Part shown: piece after piece, positions 16,276 through 24,619 of the stretch
Layout of the letters: each line of letters starts with the position of its first letter
How positions within the stretch are numbered: position 1 is the first letter of the stretch
Assembly (NCBI GenBank): GCA_964410625.1
Contig: CAYPHY010000005.1
Location: 202,764 to 266,763, forward strand
Direction: 5' to 3'
DNA length: 64,000 bases
Source: CAYPHY01 sp964410625
GTDB taxonomy: Bacteria; Chloroflexota; Anaerolineae; Promineifilales; Promineifilaceae
Position numbers and translations under genes: made by a program
Notes under the pieces: model-generated
Database searches by the model: none
Told to the model about the DNA's origin: nothing
What the model saw: only the letters and a program-made list of their open reading frames with translations

Positions 16276-17553
16276 GTGCTACGAAAAAATCAATTATTGA
16301 TCGTGTTCATCTCGTTGGCACTTGTTTGGTTGGGCGGCTGCACGCAGGCCCCAGCCACCGTGCCAACGATAGCAGTTACGGTAGAAAGCACTTCCGTTCC
16401 GGCCGAAGTAGCGGAAAATCCAACCGCTACCCCTCAGCCAGCGACGGCCACGGACACGGCCGTGCCACCCACAGCCGCCCCCAGCGAAACCCCAGTGCCT
16501 CCCGCCACGCCAACACCACTCGCGGTGGGGACGGCGACGGCTGCGGCAACCGCTGCCGCTACCGCCGGGCCTTCACCTACACCTCGGCCGACTATCGAAG
16601 GGATGATTGGCCCGGATGATTTCCCGGAGAATGTCAATCCATTGACCGGGGAAACGGTGCGCGATCCGGCGGTGCTTGACCGGCGGCCGATGGCGATCAA
16701 AGTCTCTAATTATCCCCCTTCGATTCGGCCGCAAGCCGGGCTGAACAACGCCGATCTCGTTTTTGAGCATTATGTAGATTGGGGATTTACACGCTTCACG
16801 GCCGTGTTCTATAGCCAGGACGCGAAGAAGGTTGGCCCGGTGCGCAGCGGCCGGATCATAGACCTGGAAATTCCGATGATGTATGACGCCGCCTTTGGCT
16901 ATTCCGGCTCGGCCGGGCGCATCCGTCTGATGTTCCAGGAGAGTCCCTTCTTTGATCGCATCATCTCACCCGACTTCGCTCACGGTGGTTTTTACCGGTT
17001 TCCAGGTGAAGACAAGCCATTGGAGCATACCCTTTTCACCGATACCGATGGGCTACGTTTTATCCTGGGTGAACGTGGGCAGAATGTAAGGCCCGTTTTT
17101 GCCAATCACATGGCCTTTCGCGAAGAGCCGCTGACGGAAGGGGAGCCGGTAGATTTGTTGCAGGTTGGCTATCGTAATACCAACGCCACCTGGGATTATA
17201 GCAATGACGGCCGCTACTATCGCTGGACGGATGGTGAACGCCACATGGATGCTAACACCGGCGAACAGTTGAGTTTCAAGAATATCATTGTCCTGGCTGC
17301 CAACCACCAGCCAACGGATATTGTCGAAGCATCAAGTGGCTACCAGCCTTCGTTGCAGATCCAAATTTGGGGTGAAGGGCCTGTTTCCATATTTCGCGAC
17401 GGACAGCGGTTCGACGGCCGTTGGCGGCGCGAAGACCCCAGCCATATGCTGACTTTCTATGATCTGGAGGGCAATATCCTCCCGCTTGCGCCGGGAAATA
17501 GTTTCTTCCAGCTTGTGCCATTGGGGTTTGATCGGCTCTATGTTGAGCCATAG
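16276..17553 (+). CDS. DUF3048 (YerB-like) lipoprotein
   Basis: The protein begins at a GTG with a lipoprotein signal (VWLGGC, Cys22). A Thr/Pro/Ala-rich linker runs to about residue 105, then the DUF3048 domain starts at NPLTGETVRDPAVLDRRPMA. Typical motifs RPQAGLNNADLVFEHYVDWG, TRFTAVF and VGPVRSGR follow. The family includes Bacillus YerB; its biochemical role is not known to me. It should be anchored outside the cytoplasmic membrane. It is a single gene; the region just upstream is not repeat-derived. Confidence 0.85.
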   Translation: MLRKNQLLIVFISLALVWLGGCTQAPATVPTIAVTVESTSVPAEVAENPTATPQPATATDTAVPPTAAPSETPVPPATPTPLAVGTATAAATAAATAGPSPTPRPTIEGMIGPDDFPENVNPLTGETVRDPAVLDRRPMAIKVSNYPPSIRPQAGLNNADLVFEHYVDWGFTRFTAVFYSQDAKKVGPVRSGRIIDLEIPMMYDAAFGYSGSAGRIRLMFQESPFFDRIISPDFAHGGFYRFPGEDKPLEHTLFTDTDGLRFILGERGQNVRPVFANHMAFREEPLTEGEPVDLLQVGYRNTNATWDYSNDGRYYRWTDGERHMDANTGEQLSFKNIIVLAANHQPTDIVEASSGYQPSLQIQIWGEGPVSIFRDGQRFDGRWRREDPSHMLTFYDLEGNILPLAPGNSFFQLVPLGFDRLYVEP

Positions 17554-17681
17554 AGGTTGGTAGAATGGTATAAATGGGTTGGGACTGTTATCGGATGGCC
17601 TCAGGAAAATTTGCCGAGAAAAGAGCCATGCGTTATACTACGAACTTAGTGTTGATTTTTATTTTGCCCAAGGGTGGAAGG

Positions 17682-17718
17682 CAGCCATGAGGTCACTGAG
17701 TGGGTGATCTGATGGCTG
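17682..17718 (+). promoter_or_regulatory. Stem-loop upstream of the RRM gene
   Basis: A 15-bp stem (CAGCCATGAGGTCAC with GTGATCTGATGGCTG) has one mismatch, one wobble pair and a 7-base loop. TTGTTTGTTATTT follows. It could end the DUF3048 transcript or be a leader element of the RNA-binding protein gene 80 bases downstream. Confidence 0.6.
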
Positions 17719-17799
17719 TTGTTTGTTATTTGGGACAGTTCTGAATAGACCCTTGTCTCCAGTACGCTCGCCCGTAAGTGTTGGATCGAAAGGAAAGAA

Positions 17800-18234
17800 A
17801 TGACGAAGAAACTTTATGTAGGAAACCTCAGTTACAATTCGGTCGAGGATGACATTCGCGATCTGTTTGCCGAGGTAGGAGACGTAGTCTCTGTAACAAT
17901 CATCACTGATCGTGATACCGGGCGTTCGAAGGGCTTTGGATTTGTTGAAATGGATTCAGAGAATTCCGCCCAAGATGCAATTGCGCAACTGCACGGCCGC
18001 GAACTGGACGGCCGCACCCTGACCGTTAGCGAAGCACGCCCCCCGCGCGAGGGAGGCGGTGGCGGACGTAGTGGCGGTGGTGGTTACAACCGTGGCGGCG
18101 GTGGTTATGGCGGCAACCGTGGTGGTGGCGGCTATGGCGGAGATCGTGGCGGCAACCGCGGTGGCGGTGGCCGGGATCGTGACCGTCGTGGCGGTGGCGG
18201 CTATGGTGGCGGCCGGGATCGCGACCGTTATTAA
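17800..18234 (+). CDS. Glycine-rich RNA-binding protein (single RRM)
   Basis: It has one RNA recognition motif at residues 1-80 with RNP2 KLYVGNL (4-10) and RNP1 KGFGFVEM (about 45-52). A Gly/Arg/Tyr/Asp tail of RGGGGYGG-type repeats fills residues 83-144. Such proteins in cyanobacteria and Chloroflexota bind RNA and are often cold-induced; the tail could promote condensation or RNA binding. The Shine-Dalgarno sequence AAAGGAAAGAA sits just before the ATG. The gene is bracketed by a leader stem-loop and a strong intrinsic terminator, so it is a single-gene unit and probably highly expressed. Confidence 0.9.
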   Translation: MTKKLYVGNLSYNSVEDDIRDLFAEVGDVVSVTIITDRDTGRSKGFGFVEMDSENSAQDAIAQLHGRELDGRTLTVSEARPPREGGGGGRSGGGGYNRGGGGYGGNRGGGGYGGDRGGNRGGGGRDRDRRGGGGYGGGRDRDRY

Positions 18235-18268
18235 TATATAGCTCGCGTATAGTCCAAAAGTAAATAAA

Positions 18269-18332
18269 GAGTAGCCTTGCAACTTCCTGGCTTGAAAAAG
18301 CTGGGAAGTTGTGGAGCTACTCTTTTTGTTTA
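18269..18332 (+). terminator. Strong intrinsic terminator of the RRM gene
   Basis: A long stem from GAGTAGCCTTGCAACTTCC to its partner ending GAGCTACTC (18322) is followed by TTTTTGTTT. It starts about 35 bases after the RRM stop codon. Confidence 0.88.
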
Positions 18333-18364
18333 TGCTCTGCCGCTTTCCAATTCTGTTTAGTTAG

Positions 18365-18418
18365 ATGGTTACGCGGCTGACGCCGAGCAAACGCGGATTA
18401 CGCGGATTTTTGTTTGGC
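18365..18418. repeat. Family B repeat
   Basis: Words such as GTTACGCGGCTGACGC and ACGCGGATTACGCGGATTT lie between the terminator and the 3' end of the epimerase gene. Confidence 0.6.
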
Positions 18419-18496
18419 GAAAACGACAACAGATAGAGGGCGAATCATCCGTTCCTTTCTTTATCCGTTGTTGTCTTCTGTGCTTAGGACAACCTC

Positions 18497-19537
18497 TTAT
18501 TCAAAGAGGTGTTTATTGCCGGCGACCCAGTTGTAGAGGGCGGCGATGCCATCAATCGGGGCGACTTGCGGCCGCCAGCCCAGCCGCTCAGCAGCACGAC
18601 GAATATCGGCGATGAAAACGTATTGATCGCCAGGCCGCCACTCCCCATAGGTGGCAGTGATTGGCCGTCGCGCCAACTCTTCCAACATCGGGCCGAACTC
18701 CGCCCAAACAGACAAAGTGTTCTCTGGCCCCCCGCCAAGATTGAACACTTCCCCTTTCACGCTATCAATCTGCTCGATCCCCATCTCATAGGCGCGAATC
18801 AGGTCGGAGACGTGCAGCAGGTCGCGCACTTGCTTGCCGTCGCCGTAGATGTTGATCGGCCGTTCCATAACCGCGGCAATGACAAAGTGGGCTACCCAAC
18901 CCTGGTCTTCCACCCCAAACTGGCGCGGGCCATAGATGCATGATTGACGCAGGACAAGCGTCTTCAGCCCATAGATCCGCGCATAGTCGCGGGTGTATTG
19001 ATCGCCAGTCCCTTTGGAGCAGCCATAGGGGGAATGGAAGTCGAGCGGGAACGTTTCGGGAATACCGGCGGGATAGTTGGCGTAGGCGTAGCGCGTGTCC
19101 AGCGGCACAATTTCCACGTTTTCCATGCCGCCATAGACTTTGTTGGTGGAGGCATAGAGGACGGCCGCCTCTGGGCAAAGCTGGCGCACACATTCCAGAA
19201 CGTTGAAGGTCCCCAGGGCGTTGATCTCGAAGTCCTCACGCGGATTGGTGACGGATTGGGTGACGGCTACCTGTCCGGCGAGATGGAGGACAACATCAGG
19301 TCTATCATCCTGACCGATGGCGGCCGATAGTGGCTCAAAGTCGCGTATATCGCCGCGTACAAAGCGCAGCCGCTCGCTGCCGTGTTCGGCAAAGAGCCAG
19401 TCGAGGTTGGCTCGGCCGCCGCGCCGGGTCATGTTGTCGAAGATGGTGACGCGGTGACCCTGCCGCAAAAAGTGGTCGGCGCTGTTGCAGCCGATGAAGC
19501 CTGCGCCGCCGGTGATGAAGATGTGTTGGTCGGTCAT
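18497..19537 (-). CDS. CDP-paratose 2-epimerase-like SDR protein
   Basis: This is an extended short-chain dehydrogenase of 346 aa. The NAD-binding GGAGFIG is at residues 10-16. The active site is YASTNKVYG around Ser130, with Tyr171 and Lys175 in SPYGCSKG. The stretches RQSCIYGPRQFG and EDQGWVAHF closely resemble CDP-tyvelose/CDP-paratose epimerases. The family inverts a sugar hydroxyl on a nucleotide-linked sugar for surface polysaccharide or O-antigen-like chains. No other sugar-nucleotide gene is adjacent, so the product is not certain. Cytoplasmic. Confidence 0.82.
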   Translation of the reverse strand: MTDQHIFITGGAGFIGCNSADHFLRQGHRVTIFDNMTRRGGRANLDWLFAEHGSERLRFVRGDIRDFEPLSAAIGQDDRPDVVLHLAGQVAVTQSVTNPREDFEINALGTFNVLECVRQLCPEAAVLYASTNKVYGGMENVEIVPLDTRYAYANYPAGIPETFPLDFHSPYGCSKGTGDQYTRDYARIYGLKTLVLRQSCIYGPRQFGVEDQGWVAHFVIAAVMERPINIYGDGKQVRDLLHVSDLIRAYEMGIEQIDSVKGEVFNLGGGPENTLSVWAEFGPMLEELARRPITATYGEWRPGDQYVFIADIRRAAERLGWRPQVAPIDGIAALYNWVAGNKHLFE

Positions 19538-19599
19538 TTATAAAGCCTGCTCCCACCTGTGTTTATGAGTTTGCATCACTTTTGTTGATGCTCACATTT

Positions 19600-19670
19600 G
19601 TACAGCGATTTTCCCAAATCGCTGGTGTTGCTACCATAGAGAAGGCGCGATTTAGGAAAATCGCGTTACG
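19600..19670. repeat. Family E palindromes
   Basis: Two nested units, AGCGATTTTCCCAAATCGCT and GCGCGATTTAGGAAAATCGC, sit between the epimerase and the RimI-like gene. Confidence 0.6.
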
Positions 19671-19722
19671 ATTAGCTGCCTATCTATAAGAGTATCGCAT
19701 CCTGTGTTTATTGATGTATTAG

Positions 19723-20283
19723 TTATACACGATTTTGGGGGTTGTTACGCATTAGATGGGTAAACAGCTCGTCGCGCATGGTTTCCAGCCAGGTTTGGTA
19801 GGCGGGGTCTAGCTCGACGGTCATCAGCAGGGCATCTTCACCGGTGTCGCGGTAGTAGCGCGGCCGTTGGCCCACCAGCTCAAAGCGATATTTCTGGTAG
19901 AGCGATTGGGCGGGCAGGTTGCTCCGCCGCACTTCCAACGTGACCAGGGTGGCGTGCAGGCGAAAGGCATCGAACAGCACCTGGAGCATCAGGGGTTCGC
20001 TGAGGCGTCGGCCGCGATGGGCCGGGGTGACGGCAATGGTACTGATATGGATTTCGTCGGCCAACATCCAATAGCCGACATGGCCGAGAATCGTTTCCCC
20101 CTCGCTGTCTGAGCGGGCGGCTAAGACATAGTAGTGGGCAAACTGATTACCCGCCAGTTCATGTTCATACAAATTAGCCCTGGTTGGCGTGGGAAAGGAG
20201 AGGCGGTCTGTTTCCAATACCGCGGGGATGTCGGCGAGGGCCATCGGCCGTAAAATGAAGGGGAGGGGGAGCTTGAGCATCAT
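19723..20283 (-). CDS. GNAT N-acetyltransferase, RimI-like
   Basis: This is a GNAT-fold enzyme that uses acetyl-CoA to acetylate an amino group; RimI proteins modify the N-terminus of ribosomal protein S18. The strand pair GHVGYWMLADEIHISTIAV and the acetyl-CoA loop AHRGRRLSEPLML are visible, although the loop departs from the usual RGRGIG. EVRRSNLPAQSLYQKYRFELVGQRPRYY matches the RimI C-terminal signature. At 186 aa it is longer than RimI (~150), with extra residues at the C-terminus. It is divergent from the 7TM gene. Substrate is inferred. Confidence 0.75.
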   Translation of the reverse strand: MMLKLPLPFILRPMALADIPAVLETDRLSFPTPTRANLYEHELAGNQFAHYYVLAARSDSEGETILGHVGYWMLADEIHISTIAVTPAHRGRRLSEPLMLQVLFDAFRLHATLVTLEVRRSNLPAQSLYQKYRFELVGQRPRYYRDTGEDALLMTVELDPAYQTWLETMRDELFTHLMRNNPQNRV

Positions 20284-20363
20284 CTGACCATGTAGGCATT
20301 TCGGGCGAATGGGGCATTCCAGGTGAATGCGAAGTGTACATTATATCACGCGGGCGATATAAT

Positions 20364-20410
20364 GCGCTGCGGGTTGGCAACCGGCGACACGGGTTGGCAA
20401 CCCGCGTTAC
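20364..20410. repeat. Family E repeat at the 5' end of the 7TM gene
   Basis: GCGGGTTGGCAACC and GGGTTGGCAACCCGCG form imperfect hairpins just before the ATG at 20422. They explain the apparent N-terminal extension of the open frame. Confidence 0.6.
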
Positions 20411-20421
20411 GGATTTTTGTG

Positions 20422-21726
20422 ATGGATATTAGACAAGCTCCGCAAACTTCACCATTGTCAGCAGGCGAGACAGAAACACCCGTACCTGCTAAAGGGCCGG
20501 CCCTGTTGGCCTGGCTGATCGCCGGAGTGACGCTGCTGCTGATGTTTGGCAGCATGGTTTTCTCCTTTCTCAGCCGGACGGCCGTATTGCCCGACGCCAA
20601 CGACATTGCACGCGAGTTTTCTGCAGACGGCCGGATCATCTGGCTCCTGGGGTTTAGCGTTGCCCCCATCGTCGGCGCGTTGATCGCTTCCCGGCATCCC
20701 AACAATGCTTATGGCTGGATATGGCTCGTTTTTAGTCTGGTCTTTGGTGGCATTTCCAATTTTGTGGAGAGCTATGCCATTTACTCGTTCTATGTGGCCC
20801 CCGATCCCTTGCCTTTTTTTGAATTCACCGTGCCGATAGCTGCGTATAGCTTTTTAATCGGTCTGGCTTTGTTGCCCTTTTTGCTGTTGTTGTTCCCAAC
20901 CGGCCGCTTGTTGACCCCTCGGTGGCGCATTGTTGCCTGGATAACGGTGGCGGCCGCTTTGTCAAGCGGCGCGACGGCCTGGGCAATCCCAGGGGAGAAC
21001 GCCTTTTTACCGCTGGAGAACCCGTTTGCCCTTCCCGGCGGTGGTGGACTGGTTGCCGCGGCTTTTTTTGACATCGGCGTGCTGACCATGTTTGCCATGC
21101 TCCTATTTAGTGTAGCCTCGCTGTTGCTGCGCTTCCGGCGGTCACATGGGGTTGAACGGGAGCAAATCAAGTGGTTTGTTTTCGCCGCGACGGTGTGGAT
21201 AGTGGCCTTTGTGCAGCAATTCTTTTGGGAATTTCCCGGCATTTGGGACAATGTGGAAGAGTCGCTGACGATGGCGTTGCTGCCCCTTGCCATCGCCGTG
21301 GCCATCCTCCGCTACCGGCTGTATGACATTGATGTGATCATCCGCCGGACGCTGGTCTATACGGTCCTGACGATTATCCTGGGGTTAATTTACTTTGTGA
21401 GTGTGATCGCCTTACAAGGGGTGTTTGCACAGCGGGTGTTTACGGCAGTGGTGGATCGGGAGTCGCCGCTGGTGGTGGTGCTTTCGACCTTGTTGATCGC
21501 CGCCTTGTTCACGCCGGTGCGTTACCGGACACAAGAGGTGATTGATCGTCGTTTTTACCGCCGCAAGTATGATGCGGAACAAACGCTGGCCGAATTTGCT
21601 GCCACCGCGCGGAATGAGGTGGAGCTGGATGCGCTGGCGGCCGAGTTGGTGCGCGTGGTCGAAGAGACGATGCAACCGGAGCATGTCTCCCTCTGGCTGC
21701 TGCCCTCGGAGGAGAGTAAGTGGTGA
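20422..21726 (+). CDS. Orphan membrane sensor module (LiaS/7TM-type, no kinase domain)
   Basis: From the ATG at 20422 the protein has a short tail and about seven or more hydrophobic segments (for example LLAWLIAGVTLLLMFGSMVF, FLIGLALLPFLLLLFPTGRL). These are followed by the signature YRLYDIDVIIRRTLVYTVLT and VIDRRFYRRKYDAE found ahead of the signalling domains of many Chloroflexota sensor kinases. It stops at PEHVSLWL, where a GAF or histidine kinase region would normally continue. No dimerisation His, HATPase or cyclase domain follows. It could pair with a separate kinase or be a truncated sensor. The frame upstream of 20422 is repeat-derived and not used. Confidence 0.7.
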   Translation: MDIRQAPQTSPLSAGETETPVPAKGPALLAWLIAGVTLLLMFGSMVFSFLSRTAVLPDANDIAREFSADGRIIWLLGFSVAPIVGALIASRHPNNAYGWIWLVFSLVFGGISNFVESYAIYSFYVAPDPLPFFEFTVPIAAYSFLIGLALLPFLLLLFPTGRLLTPRWRIVAWITVAAALSSGATAWAIPGENAFLPLENPFALPGGGGLVAAAFFDIGVLTMFAMLLFSVASLLLRFRRSHGVEREQIKWFVFAATVWIVAFVQQFFWEFPGIWDNVEESLTMALLPLAIAVAILRYRLYDIDVIIRRTLVYTVLTIILGLIYFVSVIALQGVFAQRVFTAVVDRESPLVVVLSTLLIAALFTPVRYRTQEVIDRRFYRRKYDAEQTLAEFAATARNEVELDALAAELVRVVEETMQPEHVSLWLLPSEESKW

Positions 21727-21731
21727 ACTAT

Positions 21732-21789
21732 TGTAGCGCGGGTTGTTTACCCGCGCGGGCAAGACGCGCGGGTAAACAACCCGCGCTAC
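21732..21789. repeat. Family E long palindrome between convergent genes
   Basis: TGTAGCGCGGGTTGTTTACC pairs with its complement ending AACAACCCGCGCTAC. It separates the 7TM gene and the RCK gene and could block read-through both ways, though it has no U-run. Confidence 0.75.
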
Positions 21790-21795
21790 TAATGC

Positions 21796-22863
21796 TTACC
21801 GCATCGCTTCTTCCACGGAGCGATTGGCGCGAGTGAGACGGCCGAGTTGCTCCGGGCCGCCAAAGACGACGAGGACGTTTGCCGGTTCCAGGCAACGCTC
21901 CCCGGCGGGATGAAACTCAGACTGGCTATTCTGGCGCAACAGGACAACGCTGACATCATACCCTTGTTCGATTTCTTCAATGGAGCGGCCGATCAGCGAG
22001 GAGCTACGACGGATTTCCAGCCGCGCCAGGCTGAGCGAATGGCCTTCGACGGTGACGGGGCGGGTGATGTCGGTCCCAGAGGCGGCCGCGGCAAACATCG
22101 GCGCGGCCATCCCCGTCGCGCTCAGCGCCTGATAGCCAAAGCGTTCTTCAATCGCCTTCGCCAGTTCATCATCGAAGATGCGCACCACCACTTTGAGCGC
22201 GGGGTTGAGATTGCGGGCGCGGAGGGCGACGTGGAGATTGAGGCTGTCGTTTTGGGTACAGACGACGATGGCCCGCGCCCTGGCTACATTCGCCCCTTCC
22301 AGGGCTTCGTCGCGCTGGGCGTCGTCGTGGATGACGGGGATGCCGGACTTATGTGCCTGTGTGATCAGGTTGGCCTTCGGGTTTAGCTCAATGACCACCA
22401 TCTCTTGCTCCTGCGCCTGCAGGGCACGCATGACGCGAAAGCCGAGGTGGCCGAGGCCGACCAGAACGATGTGATTTTGAAATGTAGAAGCAACAGCCAT
22501 TTGCCACTCCTTTCCTCGCGCCCGCCGATTGAAGAACAGCACGCCGAAGTCGGCGAGCCCCTGGGCGAGGATACCAATGCCGATGATCGGCATCAAAAAG
22601 TAGAAGATTTCCAAATACCACACACCGGGAAAGTCGCCGGGGGGTTGGAGGAAGGTCAGGGTGAGGACAGTGTAGATGCCTTCGATGGGATTGACCAGTG
22701 GATCACCGGCCAGTTGGGAGAGCCGGTAGTAGAGTAGCCCCCCACCAACCATGACCAGGATGAAGATAAACAGCGGCCAACCAAATTGGCGTAGCAACAG
22801 CAGCGTATCGCGCCAACTGGCGCGGAGGTTGCGTTTCAATTCACGGCCGCTTCGTCGTTGCAT
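21796..22863 (-). CDS. Potassium channel-like protein with RCK (TrkA-N and TrkA-C) domains
   Basis: Two membrane segments (about residues 28-47 and 83-105) bracket a pore-like loop, then a Rossmann-type RCK_N domain starts at IVLVGLGHLGFRVMRAL. An RCK_C domain follows (about 265-345, EGHSLSLARLEIRRSSSLIG). The architecture is that of ligand-gated K+ channels. However, the pore loop reads TVLTLTFLQPPGDFPG where TVGYGD is expected, so the canonical selectivity filter is missing. It may conduct other ions or act as a sensor. It lies in the cytoplasmic membrane. The family call is firm, K+ selectivity is doubtful. Confidence 0.8.
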   Translation of the reverse strand: MQRRSGRELKRNLRASWRDTLLLLRQFGWPLFIFILVMVGGGLLYYRLSQLAGDPLVNPIEGIYTVLTLTFLQPPGDFPGVWYLEIFYFLMPIIGIGILAQGLADFGVLFFNRRARGKEWQMAVASTFQNHIVLVGLGHLGFRVMRALQAQEQEMVVIELNPKANLITQAHKSGIPVIHDDAQRDEALEGANVARARAIVVCTQNDSLNLHVALRARNLNPALKVVVRIFDDELAKAIEERFGYQALSATGMAAPMFAAAASGTDITRPVTVEGHSLSLARLEIRRSSSLIGRSIEEIEQGYDVSVVLLRQNSQSEFHPAGERCLEPANVLVVFGGPEQLGRLTRANRSVEEAMR

Positions 22864-22923
22864 CGGCTAATTTTATCATGCAAATGATTATGGTCAGTAG
22901 TTGTGTTTTGCATGGGTTTTGCA

Positions 22924-23070
22924 TCGAATAAACGCGAATTTCCGCGAAAAAATTCGTGTTAATTCGATGCTTACGCATTTTGACACGAATTAGCGCAAAT
23001 TTTGCGACCGAATAACACGAATTTTTGCCTTCTAATTTCGTGAAATTCGTGTTATTCGTGTCGAAAAATA
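22924..23070. repeat. Family C repeat (ACACGAAT/ATTCGTGT)
   Basis: This is a dense run of words like AAACGCGAATTTCCGCG, GACACGAATTAGCGC and GAAATTCGTGTTATTCGTGT, with arms that can pair. It fills the space between the nuclease-like gene and the channel gene. Confidence 0.7.
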
Positions 23071-23108
23071 AATCCTGTATATTAATAAGAAAGCGGCGGC
23101 CGCCCCTA

Positions 23109-23864
23109 TTATCCTCGTTGCAAGAGCGTCTGTAGGGGGCGCGGCAGGGGGTGTTTGGTCTGCTTATTGAGCCAGAGAAGGGAGTCGGCCGTCCCATCTT
23201 CTTCGCCAGGCTCACCCGCGTTCCGCACCAGCACCCCACTCAGACGCAGATAATACTTGAAAAAATCGGAGGAATTGACAAAGCCATAGCGAGCAAACAA
23301 ACCCGCTTCTTTACGCTCGGCCCGCACTCTAAGCTGTGCCATCGCCTGCTGGATGTCCAGGACACGGAAAAAGTCGCTGTCCATCATCACCAGCAGCAGA
23401 TTGATCATCCCCGGCCGCATCTGGCCGAGTTTGTCACAGACGCTGTCGGTCAATCGGCCGCCAACCTGTTCCGGCTCCAGAGTGAGTGCGGGTTCGTTTG
23501 CGGTTGTCGGGGTCGGCCGTTCCCCTTCCCGCAAACCAATCCGTGTCACTTCCACATTAAAGGTGAAAGACTTAAAGGTTACGGCAAAGTCAGGGGCGCG
23601 GCTCTTTTCGCTGCTATATGGTTCATAGGCAACGGTGAAGCGTTTTTCCTGGAGCAGCCAAAAAGCAGCTGCCAGCTCCGCCTCCAGGTCTTTGATGCTG
23701 GCGTCGCTCTGGGTGGTTCTGATTTTCTTGCGAATCTTGTCGCGGTAAGTGGTGGCAAACGCTCTGAAGCGTGGCGATAAGTCGATCCAGCGGCTCATTG
23801 ACGAGGCTAACAGGTGGGTATCGGCCTTCTCGTCAAACAGATAGCCCAACAATTGCTCATTCAT
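23109..23864 (-). CDS. Hypothetical protein with PD-(D/E)XK nuclease-like pattern
   Basis: With the ATG at 23864 (MNEQLLGYLFDEKADTH) it has 251 residues. A pattern typical of restriction-nuclease folds is visible: a glutamate in the helix SIKDLEAELAAAFWLLQEK, then RAPDFAVTF, then FNVEVTRIG. This fits E...PD...(E/N)xE with the basic position changed. The rest has no motif I recognise. The frame upstream of 23864 could add a hydrophobic segment but looks unconserved. No methyltransferase or other defence gene is adjacent. Nuclease fold is an inference; function unknown. Confidence 0.55.
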   Translation of the reverse strand: MNEQLLGYLFDEKADTHLLASSMSRWIDLSPRFRAFATTYRDKIRKKIRTTQSDASIKDLEAELAAAFWLLQEKRFTVAYEPYSSEKSRAPDFAVTFKSFTFNVEVTRIGLREGERPTPTTANEPALTLEPEQVGGRLTDSVCDKLGQMRPGMINLLLVMMDSDFFRVLDIQQAMAQLRVRAERKEAGLFARYGFVNSSDFFKYYLRLSGVLVRNAGEPGEEDGTADSLLWLNKQTKHPLPRPLQTLLQRG

Positions 23865-24166
23865 GTCGCTAAATGTGCCACAACCAGGCCAAAAAAACAA
23901 AACGGCCGAAAACCACCAAACCATCAACAAGTGATAACAGAGTGACTTCCGTTTGTATCTGTCAATCGGCCGCATTGCAGCGATAATATTGGCATGTCAG
24001 ATGATAACATCTCTGGCAAAGCTACTGTAGCGCGGTTTGCTAAGCCGGAGAGTGCGGATTGGCAACCACCAAGAATGAAAATCTCATGCGAAGAACGCTA
24101 AGACGCAAAGTATAAAAGCTTGGCGATCTTTGCGCCTATGCGTGAGCTATTTTTGAAGGAGCATGG
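23865..24166. other. Intergenic region before the phosphatase-like gene
   Basis: It contains a family E fragment (about 24026-24068, TGTAGCGCGGTTTGCTAAGC) and a family A element (24083-24148), immediately followed by GAAGGA as the ribosome binding site of the gene at 24167. Confidence 0.55.
24083..24148. repeat. Family A inverted repeat
   Basis: CTCATGCGAAGAACGCTAAG with partner CTTTGCGCCTATGCGTGAGC. It forms most of the leader of the downstream gene. Confidence 0.7.
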
Positions 24167-24619
24167 ATGAGTACCGAAGCAATTTTCAACTATCGCAAAG
24201 TGAACGACCAACTTATTACAGGCGGCCAGCCGGATGAAGCGCAGCTAGAGGCGGCCGCCGAAGAAGGGTATCAGGTGGTGATTAACCTGGCCCCCACGAA
24301 CCGCAACTCATTGCCAGATGAAGCGGAACTGGTGCGCTCACTGGGCATGACCTATCATTACATTCCAGTAGATTGGAACAATCCGCAAGCAAGCGATTTT
24401 GCGGAGTTTGAGCGCGTCATGCAAGACCTGTCGAACGAAAAAACGCTCATCCACTGCGCCGCCAACTTTCGCGTGACCGCGTTCTACTCGCTCTATGCCC
24501 TCAAGCACCTGGGCTGGAACGAAGCCCAAGCCGACGAGTTTAGAGCTTCGATCTGGGAGGGAAGTGATTATCCAGTGTGGGAGGAATTTATCGGCCAAAT
24601 GAAAGCACAACTCAGTTAA
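24167..24619 (+). CDS. Protein tyrosine phosphatase-like protein
   Basis: This 150-residue protein resembles the small dual-specificity phosphatase-like family also seen fused in beta-lactamase hydrolase-like proteins. TGGQPDEAQL, VVINLAPT and a general-acid-like Asp69 (VDWNNP) are in place. The signature loop reads HCAANFRV, with Cys97 and Arg102 separated by four residues, not the five of the CX5R rule. Relatives I recall carry a similar HCAAN-R loop, so this may be the family norm, but classical phosphatase activity is uncertain. GAAGGA precedes the ATG. Confidence 0.7.
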   Translation: MSTEAIFNYRKVNDQLITGGQPDEAQLEAAAEEGYQVVINLAPTNRNSLPDEAELVRSLGMTYHYIPVDWNNPQASDFAEFERVMQDLSNEKTLIHCAANFRVTAFYSLYALKHLGWNEAQADEFRASIWEGSDYPVWEEFIGQMKAQLS

